In this document: in pieces, positions 39,950-47,673 of the stretch | Layout: each line of letters starts with the position of its first letter | How positions within the stretch are numbered: the first letter of the stretch is position 1 | Assembly: GCF_001029105.3 (NCBI RefSeq) | Contig: NZ_CP011807.3 | Coordinates: forward strand, 1,922,001 to 1,986,000 | DNA from: Pandoraea faecigallinarum | GTDB lineage: Bacteria > Pseudomonadota > Gammaproteobacteria > Burkholderiales > Burkholderiaceae | DNA length: 64,000 nucleotides | Direction: 5' to 3' | The notes under the pieces: generated by a model | What the model was told of the DNA's origin: nothing | What the model saw: only the letters and a program-made list of their open reading frames with translations | Databases searched by the model: none | Translations under genes and position numbers: made by a program

Positions 39950-40461
39950 ACGACATGACCCCAATCACTTTCACGCCGGCTGCGCTCGTCACGATGTTCG
40001 CGGCACTGGCGCCAGCGATGCTCCCCGGCCCCGCAAAGGCCGAACCGGCCGCGCCGGGCGATCTGGTGATCGAGCGCAACATCGGCCCGCAGATTGCCTA
40101 TCGCGGCTTGCCGCGTGAACAAAACCCCATCGGCATCGCCGTCCCGGCCTTTCCGACGGGACCGTTCAATACGGCGATGGGGGCTGTCAGCCAGGTCACG
40201 GATAACGAACTGACGGGACGGGCCAACACCGGTCTGGTCACGAGTTCCGTGCAGTCGGGGATCAATCCCGTCATGGGTGTGCTAGTCGGCAATGCCCGCG
40301 GCGGCAACGGCCTGAACACCACCAACGGTGTCGGCGGCGGCTTCGGTGCCGGCTCCGGCGGCGGTGGCGGCATCGGCAGCATCGGCACGCTGGTGCCGTC
40401 GGTGATTGGCTCGGCGCTCGCGCCGCTCACGAGCATCGGCGCCGCGGGAGCCGCGAAATGA
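39946..40461 (+). CDS. Exported glycine-rich protein of the amyloid-like locus, unknown
   Basis: 171 residues from a GTG that overlaps the previous stop (GTGA); an ATG nine bases later is an alternative. A signal-like hydrophobic stretch (AALVTMFAALAPAMLPGPAKA) precedes an Ala/Pro/Asn-rich mature part. It contains VSQVTDNELTGRANTG at 81-96, similar in layout to the D-E-x-L motifs of its neighbours, and a Gly-rich stretch (GGGFGAGSGGGGGIG) near 130-144. The stop overlaps the next start. No known family recognised. Confidence 0.65.
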   Translation: MNDMTPITFTPAALVTMFAALAPAMLPGPAKAEPAAPGDLVIERNIGPQIAYRGLPREQNPIGIAVPAFPTGPFNTAMGAVSQVTDNELTGRANTGLVTSSVQSGINPVMGVLVGNARGGNGLNTTNGVGGGFGAGSGGGGGIGSIGTLVPSVIGSALAPLTSIGAAGAAK

Positions 40462-41099
40462 GCGCACATCGTCAGGTAAGGCGCGCCATCGCGCTGGCGG
40501 CAATGACAGCGCTGAGCGCGATTGCCGGAGTCTCGCAGGCACAAGACGTATGGCTTGTGAACGGTGAACTCGCCGGTACGCACGCCACGCTCGAGAGCGG
40601 CGTGGCGGTGGGTGTGTCCGGCGCGCTGGGCGTGAATCAGGCTGCCGGCATCAATAACGCTCAGGCCAACAGCGCGGTCATCGCCAACGGCGGCGGCGCG
40701 ACGCTCGGCATGACCAGCACGAATCAACAGGCGCTCGTCACTACGACGACGGGCGCCGCGAGCGCCGCGATTCAGGGCAACGCATTTTCGGGCACCTCGG
40801 GGCTGACGCAAGTCAACCAGGCGAGCGGTGCCGGCAATCTTCAACGCAACGCCACTGTCATTGTGGCCGGCGATGCGTCTGGAGTGGCGAGCGTATCGGA
40901 TACGGCACTATCCGCTGCGATCTCCAAGGGTGGCCCGGCTGGCCACAACAACGTCAACGACCAGTTCCGCACGGCATCGATTTCGAACGATGCCTTCCGC
41001 GGGGCGAGCGGGGTGTTGCAGGTGAACCAGTCGGCTGGGATAGGCAATGTAACCGCAAATGTTTTTGTGCTCCGTCCCCCGGCGGGCACATCTTTTTAA
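40458..41099 (+). CDS. FapB-like minor amyloid repeat protein
   Basis: 213 residues, coupled to the gene before by an ATGA overlap. Signal peptide ending SQAQ. The mature part carries three imperfect repeats at ~55-77, ~113-136 and ~182-206: LGVNQAAGINNAQANS, TQVNQASGAGNLQRNA and LQVNQSAGIGNVTANV. These follow the V-N-Q-x-x-G-x-x-N-x-x-x-N pattern of Fap-type functional amyloids. Shorter than the next gene and placed before it, it fits FapB, the proposed nucleator. Function inferred from repeat type and order. Confidence 0.72.
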   Translation: MSAHRQVRRAIALAAMTALSAIAGVSQAQDVWLVNGELAGTHATLESGVAVGVSGALGVNQAAGINNAQANSAVIANGGGATLGMTSTNQQALVTTTTGAASAAIQGNAFSGTSGLTQVNQASGAGNLQRNATVIVAGDASGVASVSDTALSAAISKGGPAGHNNVNDQFRTASISNDAFRGASGVLQVNQSAGIGNVTANVFVLRPPAGTSF

Positions 41100-41129
41100 C
41101 TGGGTAACTCTCTCGTCAAGGAGATGGTC

Positions 41130-42509
41130 ATGAAAACGAAAGCAATTGCAGCGGCTGCACTGCTGGTAGCAACGGGTACCGCCATGGCGTCGCCCAATCA
41201 CCAGCAATATAGCTTCTCGTTCATTGGCAACGAGACCAATGTCCTGAACCTGGTCGGCATTTTCGGTCTGATCGGCATTCAGGGCTGCGTCCGTGTGGAT
41301 AACACCGGCAACGCCGTCGTACAGAGCAACCAGAGTGTCGACGTCCATCACGTGAACCTCAAGGGACCGCTGCTTGGTTCCTATGTCACGGGCCATGTGA
41401 CGTACGGCGTGGATGCGAAGACGACGACGGTTTCGGATCAGGGCAGCGCGTATCTGATCGCCGGTAAGACGACCACGCACTACGACAACTCCACGTCGTG
41501 GGTGAACGCAACCGCCAACGGCCACCTCAACACGAGCCAGGCCTTCCAGGCAGGTGCGGGCTATGTGGCAGGGCAGTCGAGTTCCGGCTCGGGCGGCTTC
41601 ATCGCGGGCGGCGGGTATCAGTACTCGAACGTTGCAGCAGGTCTGGGTATTGTCGGTGGCGGCATCCTTCCGCTGCCGGGTGGCCTTGCGCTGTATGGTG
41701 GCTACCTCGTCGCGAACGCCGGCGCCGGTCAGGCTTCGGCATGGGGCGGCTATGCCTACGCGCAGCAGTCGCAGCAAGCGGCGGGCTTCCTCGCCGCGGG
41801 CTTCCTGAACACGCAGAAGAGCTTCGATGCGGCATTCCATGCCACGCTCAACCACGGCAATTACTCTGTCGAGAGCGATTCGATTGCCGCCGGCGCGCTC
41901 TGGGGCTTCTCGAATACCTACACGAAGTCGACCGCCTGGACCAAGGGCGCTATCACGTATCACTTCAACACGGCGCAATACCAGACGATGGGCGCGACGC
42001 TTGGCGACAACGCCTTGTCCAACGCTAACGGCAACGTCGGCGTGAACGTGGCGGCAGGTGCCGACAACGCCCAGGCCAACAATGTCGCGATTGCTTCGCT
42101 CAACGCGCAGCCGGTGTATGCCTCGGCTCAGGTGTTCGCGAACCAGTCGTCGAAGGGTTCGGCCAGCATCTCGCAGTTCATGGTCAATGCCAGCGTGGGT
42201 GACCATGCGCTTGCCGGTGCGACTGGCAACGTGGGTGTGAACGTGGCCTCGGGTGTCGGCAACGTGCAGGGCAACAGCCTGGCCGCGGCGGTCTCGCAAG
42301 GTGCGAGCGGCTGGTACAAGGGCGGTGCTGCCAACTCGACGGCACAAACCGACCAGATGGCCGGCATGAAGGCCTCGGGTGACTTCGTTGCCAACGCATC
42401 GCTCGGCAACGGCGCACTGCAATGGGCCAGCGGCAACGTCGGTGTGAACGTGGCAGCCGGTATCGGCAACGTTCAGGCCAACAGCCTTGCCATCTCGGCA
42501 ATCAAGTGA
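41130..42509 (+). CDS. FapC-like major amyloid repeat protein
   Basis: 459 residues; the second ATG is chosen since AAGGAG lies six bases ahead. Signal peptide KTKAIAAAALLVATGTAMA. Residues ~25-285 form a Gly/Ala/Tyr/Ser-rich region with an aromatic-rich part (YAYAQQSQQAAGFLAAGF). The C-terminal third has three near-identical repeats at ~291-323, ~356-388 and ~424-456: GNVGVNVAAGADNAQANN, GNVGVNVASGVGNVQGNS and GNVGVNVAAGIGNVQANS, separated by linkers. This repeat-linker layout is that of FapC, the main subunit of Pseudomonas Fap fibres. A terminator-like hairpin follows directly. Confidence 0.78.
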   Translation: MKTKAIAAAALLVATGTAMASPNHQQYSFSFIGNETNVLNLVGIFGLIGIQGCVRVDNTGNAVVQSNQSVDVHHVNLKGPLLGSYVTGHVTYGVDAKTTTVSDQGSAYLIAGKTTTHYDNSTSWVNATANGHLNTSQAFQAGAGYVAGQSSSGSGGFIAGGGYQYSNVAAGLGIVGGGILPLPGGLALYGGYLVANAGAGQASAWGGYAYAQQSQQAAGFLAAGFLNTQKSFDAAFHATLNHGNYSVESDSIAAGALWGFSNTYTKSTAWTKGAITYHFNTAQYQTMGATLGDNALSNANGNVGVNVAAGADNAQANNVAIASLNAQPVYASAQVFANQSSKGSASISQFMVNASVGDHALAGATGNVGVNVASGVGNVQGNSLAAAVSQGASGWYKGGAANSTAQTDQMAGMKASGDFVANASLGNGALQWASGNVGVNVAAGIGNVQANSLAISAIK

Positions 42510-42516
42510 TGTCGCT

Positions 42517-42550
42517 AACCGGTCCGGGAAATTCTCCGGACCGGTTTTTT
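42517..42550 (+). terminator. Intercistronic terminator after the major repeat-protein gene
   Basis: AACCGGTCCGG and its complement CCGGACCGGTT with an 8-base loop, followed by T6. Located between the FapC-like and peptidase genes, it may let most transcripts end after the fibre gene and only some continue. Confidence 0.85.
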
Positions 42551-42563
42551 CATGAGGTGTGTC

Positions 42564-43274
42564 ATGAATGATGCGCGTCGTGCCGCAGTGAGGATCGCTA
42601 CTGTTTGCGCTCTGGCGTGCGCAAGCGTGGCCGGGCACGCGCAGTATGCATCGGTGAACCTGGAGTCTTCGATCGGGGTACCGGCGGTCAAGAAGATGCG
42701 CTCGTTCAAGTCGATGCACTACGTGAATCTGGTCCAGCAGGAATACGACTTCAGTTGTGGGTCCGCAGCACTGTCGACGCTGCTGCGATATGGCTACGGG
42801 ATCAACATTCCCGAGACAGAAATGATTCAGCGAATGATGGCGTTCTCCAATCCGGAAACGGTCATCAAGAACGGCTTCTCGATGCTCGACATGAAGAAAT
42901 TCGTGGAGACGCTCGGACTCGAGGGGCGAGGTTTCAAAGTGGACGTCGGCGCACTTTACGACTTGAAGATTCCGGTCATCGCGCTTATCGACGTCAACGG
43001 CTATCAGCACTTTGTGGTTATCAAGGCGGCGAAGGAGGGGCGGGTATTCGTGTCCGATCCGGCGCTGGGCAACCGCATCATCGAGCAGGCCGATTTTGCC
43101 AGGCAGTGGAACGGCCTGGTGCTGGCGGTCATCGGCAAGCCGTTCCTGGAGGATTCACCGCTGCTCAAAGGAAACGAATCCCTGGCGTCCAAGCTGCGCG
43201 ACAGCGCGCTGGCCACCGGGACGTCACCGACTCCGATGGTGGACTTCGGCATCATCCGGGCGGATCTGTTTTGA
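42564..43274 (+). CDS. Exported C39-family peptidase (FapD-like)
   Basis: 236 residues. Signal peptide (IATVCALACASVAGHA), then a C39 papain-like domain: Q59 and C65 in QEYDFSCGSAALSTLL, H149 in GYQHFVVI and D165 in VSDPALGNR, giving the full catalytic set. C39 peptidases cut double-glycine leaders; FapD is the C39 member required for fibre export in Pseudomonas. No ABC transporter domain is attached. GAGGTG precedes the chosen ATG. Substrate inferred: neighbours carry L-x4-G-R/K motifs. Confidence 0.85.
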   Translation: MNDARRAAVRIATVCALACASVAGHAQYASVNLESSIGVPAVKKMRSFKSMHYVNLVQQEYDFSCGSAALSTLLRYGYGINIPETEMIQRMMAFSNPETVIKNGFSMLDMKKFVETLGLEGRGFKVDVGALYDLKIPVIALIDVNGYQHFVVIKAAKEGRVFVSDPALGNRIIEQADFARQWNGLVLAVIGKPFLEDSPLLKGNESLASKLRDSALATGTSPTPMVDFGIIRADLF

Positions 43275-43286
43275 GATCAGACCATC

Positions 43287-44036
43287 ATGAATCGATATGT
43301 CCCGATGCTGGCCATACCGCTGTTCGCAAGTGCCGTGCCGGCATTTGCGTCGAGCGTGGTGCCCGAGAGCTGGACGCCCGTGAGCGATGAAGTGCTCTCG
43401 CACGCGACCGGCAAGTACGCACAACAGAACATGATTTCGGGCTTCCAGCTCGTTATGCAGTCGCAATGGCAAATGCCGACCGGCGCCAGTCTGATGGCCA
43501 CGGGTGTGCTCGGGGTGAACAACGGACAGGTACAGACCGGGAGTTCGACGGCCATCATTCCCGGCGTCGTCAATGCGGTCGCGCCGACGACGCAGGTCGT
43601 GAGCGGCGCCGCGAACGTGTTGATGAACGGCGTCGCGCAGATCACGCAGGTCGCCGGCGACGCAAACAACGCCCTGAACAAAGCCATCATCCAGTACGGC
43701 CAGAACGGATCGGTTGCGATGCTCGTGCCGCTAAGCAACCAGAGTTCCAGCAACTCGTCGACGACGGTGGGCAATCTGAGCGCGAGCGTGGCGATTTCGT
43801 CTGCCGGCATGCAACTCGCACTCAACACGCCCAACGGCAACCTCGCGCAGAGCATCGCCGGCGGCGCCGGTGGCTCGATGAACCAGATCATGCAGGTGGT
43901 TCAGGTCGCGGGCAATGCACAACAGGTAATGAATACCTTGCAGTTGAACCTGCAAACGAGCGCGCTCACGTCGGCCGGGCTGCGCCAGGTTGGTATCCAG
44001 AACGCAATGGCGAACATGGTCGCCGTGCGGCATTGA
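43287..44036 (+). CDS. FapE-like exported protein of the amyloid locus
   Basis: 249 residues, 12 bases after the peptidase stop. Signal peptide MLAIPLFASAVPAFA. Near the mature N-terminus PVSDEVLSHATGKY (31-44) resembles a double-glycine-type site. Two weak repeat units, AQITQVAGDANNALN and MQVVQVAGNAQQVMN, echo the Gln/Asn/Gly pattern of the fibre proteins. The position between the peptidase and barrel genes is that of fapE. The family assignment rests on order and composition only. Confidence 0.68.
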   Translation: MNRYVPMLAIPLFASAVPAFASSVVPESWTPVSDEVLSHATGKYAQQNMISGFQLVMQSQWQMPTGASLMATGVLGVNNGQVQTGSSTAIIPGVVNAVAPTTQVVSGAANVLMNGVAQITQVAGDANNALNKAIIQYGQNGSVAMLVPLSNQSSSNSSTTVGNLSASVAISSAGMQLALNTPNGNLAQSIAGGAGGSMNQIMQVVQVAGNAQQVMNTLQLNLQTSALTSAGLRQVGIQNAMANMVAVRH

Positions 44037-44065
44037 AAGGTAACGTCCGATACGGCCGTGGGCCG

Positions 44066-44081
44066 GGGCATCGACATTGCC
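44066..44081 (+). promoter_or_regulatory. Candidate second sigma-54 promoter, before the FapF-like gene
   Basis: GGGCATC GACA TTGCC: GG at 44067-44068 and GC at 44079-44080 are ten bases apart, the right spacing, and TTGC is perfect, but the -24 element lacks the leading T and final ACG. It lies in a 240-base gap before the barrel gene. Confidence 0.4.
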
Positions 44082-44275
44082 CGGCAGGACGCCATGACAA
44101 CAAGAAATGGGGCGCCGCCGCAGAACCCTTGCGGCGTACAAGAAGGTGATGTCGGCAGAGCCCGGTCAGGGTTTCGCACGCATCACCCCGCAGTCGAGCA
44201 GCAAGGACAACCGTTGTCGGAAATACGTGTTGATTGCGCGCGGACGCCCGTCCGCTTTTTCACCCGGGGGGGATC

Positions 44276-45607
44276 ATGAACACTCACCGCTTTTTTCCCG
44301 TTGCCGCTATTCCGTTGGGGGTACTGCTTTTCACGCTATCGGCCCAGGCTCAGGAGCATACGAACCCATCGCCGGACAACCGTATCCAGATGTTGATGGA
44401 TATGGTGGACCGGCAGCAGCGGGAAATTTCTTCTCTCAAGCAGCGCCTCACGGATATCGAGATGGCGCAGCGCGGGCGCGGCCTGACCGCATGGGATACC
44501 GCGCAAATCGCGCAAGTCACGCCCGGTGACGGCTCCGGCGCCAGTTCCACAGGCACGCCTGGCGGCGGCGCCGCCGGGGTCGCAGGCCCAACGACGGCCA
44601 CGCCGATCGGCGAGACGCAGCAAATGCAAAAGAGCGAGACCGACTCGCAGCGCACGCCGGCCGAAGAGGCCGTGGTGCAGGCGCAGCACGCGCCGCTGTT
44701 CGACCGCAAGCTCACCATCGATGCCGGTATCAGCTACAGCTATTACGACCGTCGTCAGTTGGTACTGAGCGGCTTTCTCGCACTCGACGCCATCTTCCTC
44801 GGTCAACTGAACCTCGGCCAGACAAAGGCCAACGTGTGGACCTTCGACGTGAACACGCGCTACGGGATCACCGATCGGCTGAGTGTGGCGTTCGACGTGC
44901 CGTACCTCTACCGCAATTCGGATTTCATTTCGGGCGGGGTGGGCGGCGCAGCCTCCTCGATCAGCGACATCAGCAAGAACTCGGCGAATATCGGCGACGT
45001 CAACGCGTCCCTGTACTACCAGGTCGTGAAGGAAAATGCGAACTGGCCGGATATCGTGGCGTCGTTGCGTGTCACGGCCCCGACGGGGACGTCGCCGTTC
45101 GGCATCAAGCTCGGCACGCCTGATCCGAGTAACAACAACCTGACGACGCCGTCACGTTTGCCCACGGGTAACGGCATCTGGGCAATCACGGCGGGCTTGT
45201 CGTTCCTTCGGACCTACGATCCGATCGTGCTGTTCGCGAACGTGGCCTATACGTACAACGTGGCCCGCTCGTTCGACGACATCTCGACTATCGAAGGCAC
45301 GACGCAGCCCGCCAAGGTCAAGCTCGGCGATATCGTGCAGGTCGGTGCCGGGATGGCGCTCGCGCTCAACGACAAGACGGCGCTGTCGATCTCATATTCG
45401 ACGGCCATTTCGCGTGCCACGAAGACGGCGTCCCCGGGGGCGAGCTGGACAACGGTGGCAGGGAGCACGACCAATGCGGCGTCGCTTAACTTCGGTATCA
45501 ATTACGCCATCAACAAGCACTGGACGGTGAACGGCTACGTGAATGCGGGGATGTCGCCGGATGCACCGAATTACGTAATTGGGGTTCGCTTCCCGTACAC
45601 GTTCTAA
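44276..45607 (+). CDS. FapF-like outer-membrane beta-barrel transporter with N-terminal coiled coil
   Basis: 443 residues. Signal peptide ending AQAQ near residue 23. Residues ~30-62 form a coiled coil (IQMLMDMVDRQQREISSLKQ then RLTDIE). A Gly/Ala/Pro/Thr-rich linker follows, and from ~145 amphipathic beta-strands run to the C-terminus, which ends in phenylalanine (FPYTF), as in outer-membrane barrels. FapF has the same plan: a coiled-coil-gated barrel secreting the fibre subunits. It is the last gene on this strand. Confidence 0.8.
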   Translation: MNTHRFFPVAAIPLGVLLFTLSAQAQEHTNPSPDNRIQMLMDMVDRQQREISSLKQRLTDIEMAQRGRGLTAWDTAQIAQVTPGDGSGASSTGTPGGGAAGVAGPTTATPIGETQQMQKSETDSQRTPAEEAVVQAQHAPLFDRKLTIDAGISYSYYDRRQLVLSGFLALDAIFLGQLNLGQTKANVWTFDVNTRYGITDRLSVAFDVPYLYRNSDFISGGVGGAASSISDISKNSANIGDVNASLYYQVVKENANWPDIVASLRVTAPTGTSPFGIKLGTPDPSNNNLTTPSRLPTGNGIWAITAGLSFLRTYDPIVLFANVAYTYNVARSFDDISTIEGTTQPAKVKLGDIVQVGAGMALALNDKTALSISYSTAISRATKTASPGASWTTVAGSTTNAASLNFGINYAINKHWTVNGYVNAGMSPDAPNYVIGVRFPYTF

Positions 45608-45684
45608 AGGGCGGGGTGGCGCAGCCGGGCCGTTGTCTCTCGAGCGTGAAGGATCGAACGGGACAGGGCGCAGGGGAATGCGGG

Positions 45685-45710
45685 GCGCGTCGCCGTCATG
45701 GGCGACGCGC
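45685..45710. other. GC-rich hairpin between convergent genes
   Basis: GCGCGTCGCC and its complement GGCGACGCGC around a 6-base loop, in the 234-base gap after the FapF-like gene. No T run follows, so it is not a standard intrinsic terminator. Confidence 0.5.
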
Positions 45711-45841
45711 GAGCGCGCGATAGCAAGGCGCACGGCGTGAATGCGCGGCGCTTGCCGTCAAAACGCTTGATGTGGGACGCAGATGTCGAGCCCGGTCGTG
45801 CTCGGTCGTGCCTGGAAGCGGTCAGTGGCGCTTCATGGCGT

Positions 45842-46282
45842 TTAGCGCGCGGCTGCCGGCATGCGCGTGACGGTAGCGCTGACGTTGACCTTGATGCTGG
45901 CCGTCGCGAGGGTGGATGCCGTTGGCGGCAACTGGGAAACGGCAACCGCCGTGCGTGGCTGCGTCGGTGCGGGTGCGGCGGCCTGGGTGGGTTTGGGCGA
46001 TGGGGCGGGTGGAATGACTTCGTCCCACAAGCGCACGGTGTTGGCAACGCTCGTGGTGGCATGGACCGGTACGACGGCACCCGGTGCGGTACTGCCGAGG
46101 CTGGTCACGATGCTGCGCTGCAAATTGGCCGCATGGGCGCTGGCGAGCAGCGTATCGCTCACGGTCGCCGCAACGGCACCGCCGCCGATGCCGCCGACAT
46201 CGGCCTGCGCGCAACTCGCGTAGCATGCAGCGGCAAGACAGAACATCGCGCTGCGCGTCGTGCTGACGGTGATCTTGAACAT
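45842..46282 (-). CDS. Exported protein related to the first gene of the amyloid-like locus
   Basis: 146 residues on the opposite strand to the operon. Signal peptide to about residue 27 (AMFCLAAACYASCAQA). VSDTLLASAHAANLQ at 41-55 aligns with IDDEQLGSQRGRNLQ in the protein at 39422-39949, and NTVRLWDEVIPP at 81-92 with NGVTLWDELPGG, both followed by Pro-rich segments. So this is a divergent relative. Its motif lacks the G-R pair of the other copy. G6 precedes the ATG as a possible ribosome site. Function unknown. Confidence 0.7.
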   Translation of the reverse strand: MFKITVSTTRSAMFCLAAACYASCAQADVGGIGGGAVAATVSDTLLASAHAANLQRSIVTSLGSTAPGAVVPVHATTSVANTVRLWDEVIPPAPSPKPTQAAAPAPTQPRTAVAVSQLPPTASTLATASIKVNVSATVTRMPAAAR

Positions 46283-46681
46283 GGCGTGCCCCCCGGCCTT
46301 CGCGGACTGTCCTCTCAGACTCCTTGTATTTTATTGCGCGATTCGAGAAAGGAAAGGGGAAAAAAGTAATAGCGGACTCTCTGAACTTGAGGAAATAATT
46401 TACGCAGATTGCGGTTTGTCGCGCTCAGGCAACAGGGGTAGCCCTCCGTGAGTTGCGGACTCGCCACCACGCGGTTTTCGCGCATAAACTGCCTTGAAAG
46501 CAAGGTGACGCTTTATGTGTGAAGCATGACGAACGCTGGAGGACTTCTTCGGTTTTCGCCCCGGGGGGGCATGGGTCGCGCAAGCGGCGGGCCGGCAAAA
46601 ACATCGATCCCTAAGGCGCAACGAGCATGACAAAAAATGGGGCGGCGGCACGGAGTGCCGACCGGAACGACAGGGGAAATC
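46283..46681. other. Divergent intergenic region before the LuxR-type regulator
   Basis: 399 bases, AT-richer between 46320 and 46420. Features: inverted repeat CGGCAC-GGA-GTGCCG at ~46647-46661, about 20 bases before the regulator start, a possible operator; and ATGACAAAAAATGGGGCGG at 46627, similar to a sequence at 44094. No certain promoter. Confidence 0.45.
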
Positions 46682-47407
46682 ATGCGTGTGCTGGTCGTAG
46701 GTGAGGCTGCCACCTGGCTGGGCGGCCTGCAAGTCGCGTTGCAAACCGAAACGAACGTGACGCCACCGGTCTTGCGGCATGTCGATAGCGTGGCGACGCC
46801 GGACTGGGTGTGGCTGCGCGAGCTGCCCTCGCGCCGTGCGCTCGTGCTCGACGAGTCCGTCGCGCGTACGCCTGCTGTACACACGTTGTGCGCGATAGCC
46901 GCCGAATGTGTGCCGCCCGTGCCTGTCATCGTGGTGGGCGATGCGGGTTTTCCCGATGAGATCATTCGCTGGTTGCAGGCTGGCGTGGCCGCGTGTCTAC
47001 CGTGGCCGAATTCGGTCGCCCGCATTCGTTCGGTGTTCGACCTGGCGTTCTCGGGCGGACGCTTCGTGCCCGAAGAGGCGCTCTCGGCGCTGCTGGTGCT
47101 CTGGCGTCAGGAGGCGCTTGGCGAGGCGTTACCCCTGTCGCGCCTGCCCGTCTTCCCATTGGGTGGCGACAAGGCGACGCAACTCGCCGAATCGGCGCTG
47201 CTCGGTATTTCTCAACGGCAGTACGAAATTCTTGCGCTGCTCTCGCGAGGCCTGTCCATCAAGACGATCTGTCAGCAACTGGTAATTTCCGAAGGCACGG
47301 CCAAGACGCACGTGTCGGCGCTGTATCGCCGGCTGGGGGCGCGTAACCGCGGGGAGGCCATCTATATTGCGGCGCAGCGCGGCGCACGTCACCTGTTCGA
47401 GACCTGA
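46682..47407 (+). CDS. LuxR-family response-regulator-like transcription factor
   Basis: 241 residues from the ATG with AGGGGAA ahead. The N-terminal ~130 residues look like a receiver (MRVLVVGEA, then LVLDES with D57 and VIVVGDAG), but the usual acidic pair near residue 8 is reduced to one glutamate and the conserved lysine is replaced (ACLPWPNS), so phosphorylation is doubtful. The C-terminal helix-turn-helix is clear: ISQRQYEILALLSRGLSIKT, then ISEGTAKTHVSALYRRLGA. It lies beside the amyloid-like locus, which it may regulate. Confidence 0.85.
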   Translation: MRVLVVGEAATWLGGLQVALQTETNVTPPVLRHVDSVATPDWVWLRELPSRRALVLDESVARTPAVHTLCAIAAECVPPVPVIVVGDAGFPDEIIRWLQAGVAACLPWPNSVARIRSVFDLAFSGGRFVPEEALSALLVLWRQEALGEALPLSRLPVFPLGGDKATQLAESALLGISQRQYEILALLSRGLSIKTICQQLVISEGTAKTHVSALYRRLGARNRGEAIYIAAQRGARHLFET

Positions 47408-47673
47408 GCCGAGCTTGACTGGCCCGGCGGCGTTCGCCATGGGGCGGTCTGGCCGCCGGGCCGCCTGTGCGGTTGGCTGCCGCGATGCCGCATCGGACAG
47501 GAGGATGAGCCTTCTCGGAAGTTTCCGGGATTTCCCCTGAGGTTATTGGCCGATAGCGGCTGTCGAATTACTATACGGACTTCATTTGCCACCCATTTGC
47601 CTGGACGTCGCCCGCAGGCGGTGTCTCGAGAGTCGACGGTGATGACCGTCGACGAGGCTCAGGAGTCCAAGCG

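Noticed and set aside
42000..42509. Repeats of ~200-base period as a CRISPR or satellite
   Set aside because: They are in-frame protein repeats of the FapC-like gene with divergent third positions.
44094..44279. 61-codon frame whose stop overlaps the FapF-like start (ATGA)
   Set aside because: The overlap is suggestive, but the product is Arg/Pro-rich without signal peptide or repeats, unlike its neighbours, and the possible sigma-54 promoter lies just ahead; better read as leader sequence.
45685..45710. Hairpin as intrinsic terminator of the FapF-like gene
   Set aside because: No T run on either side, so listed only as a hairpin.
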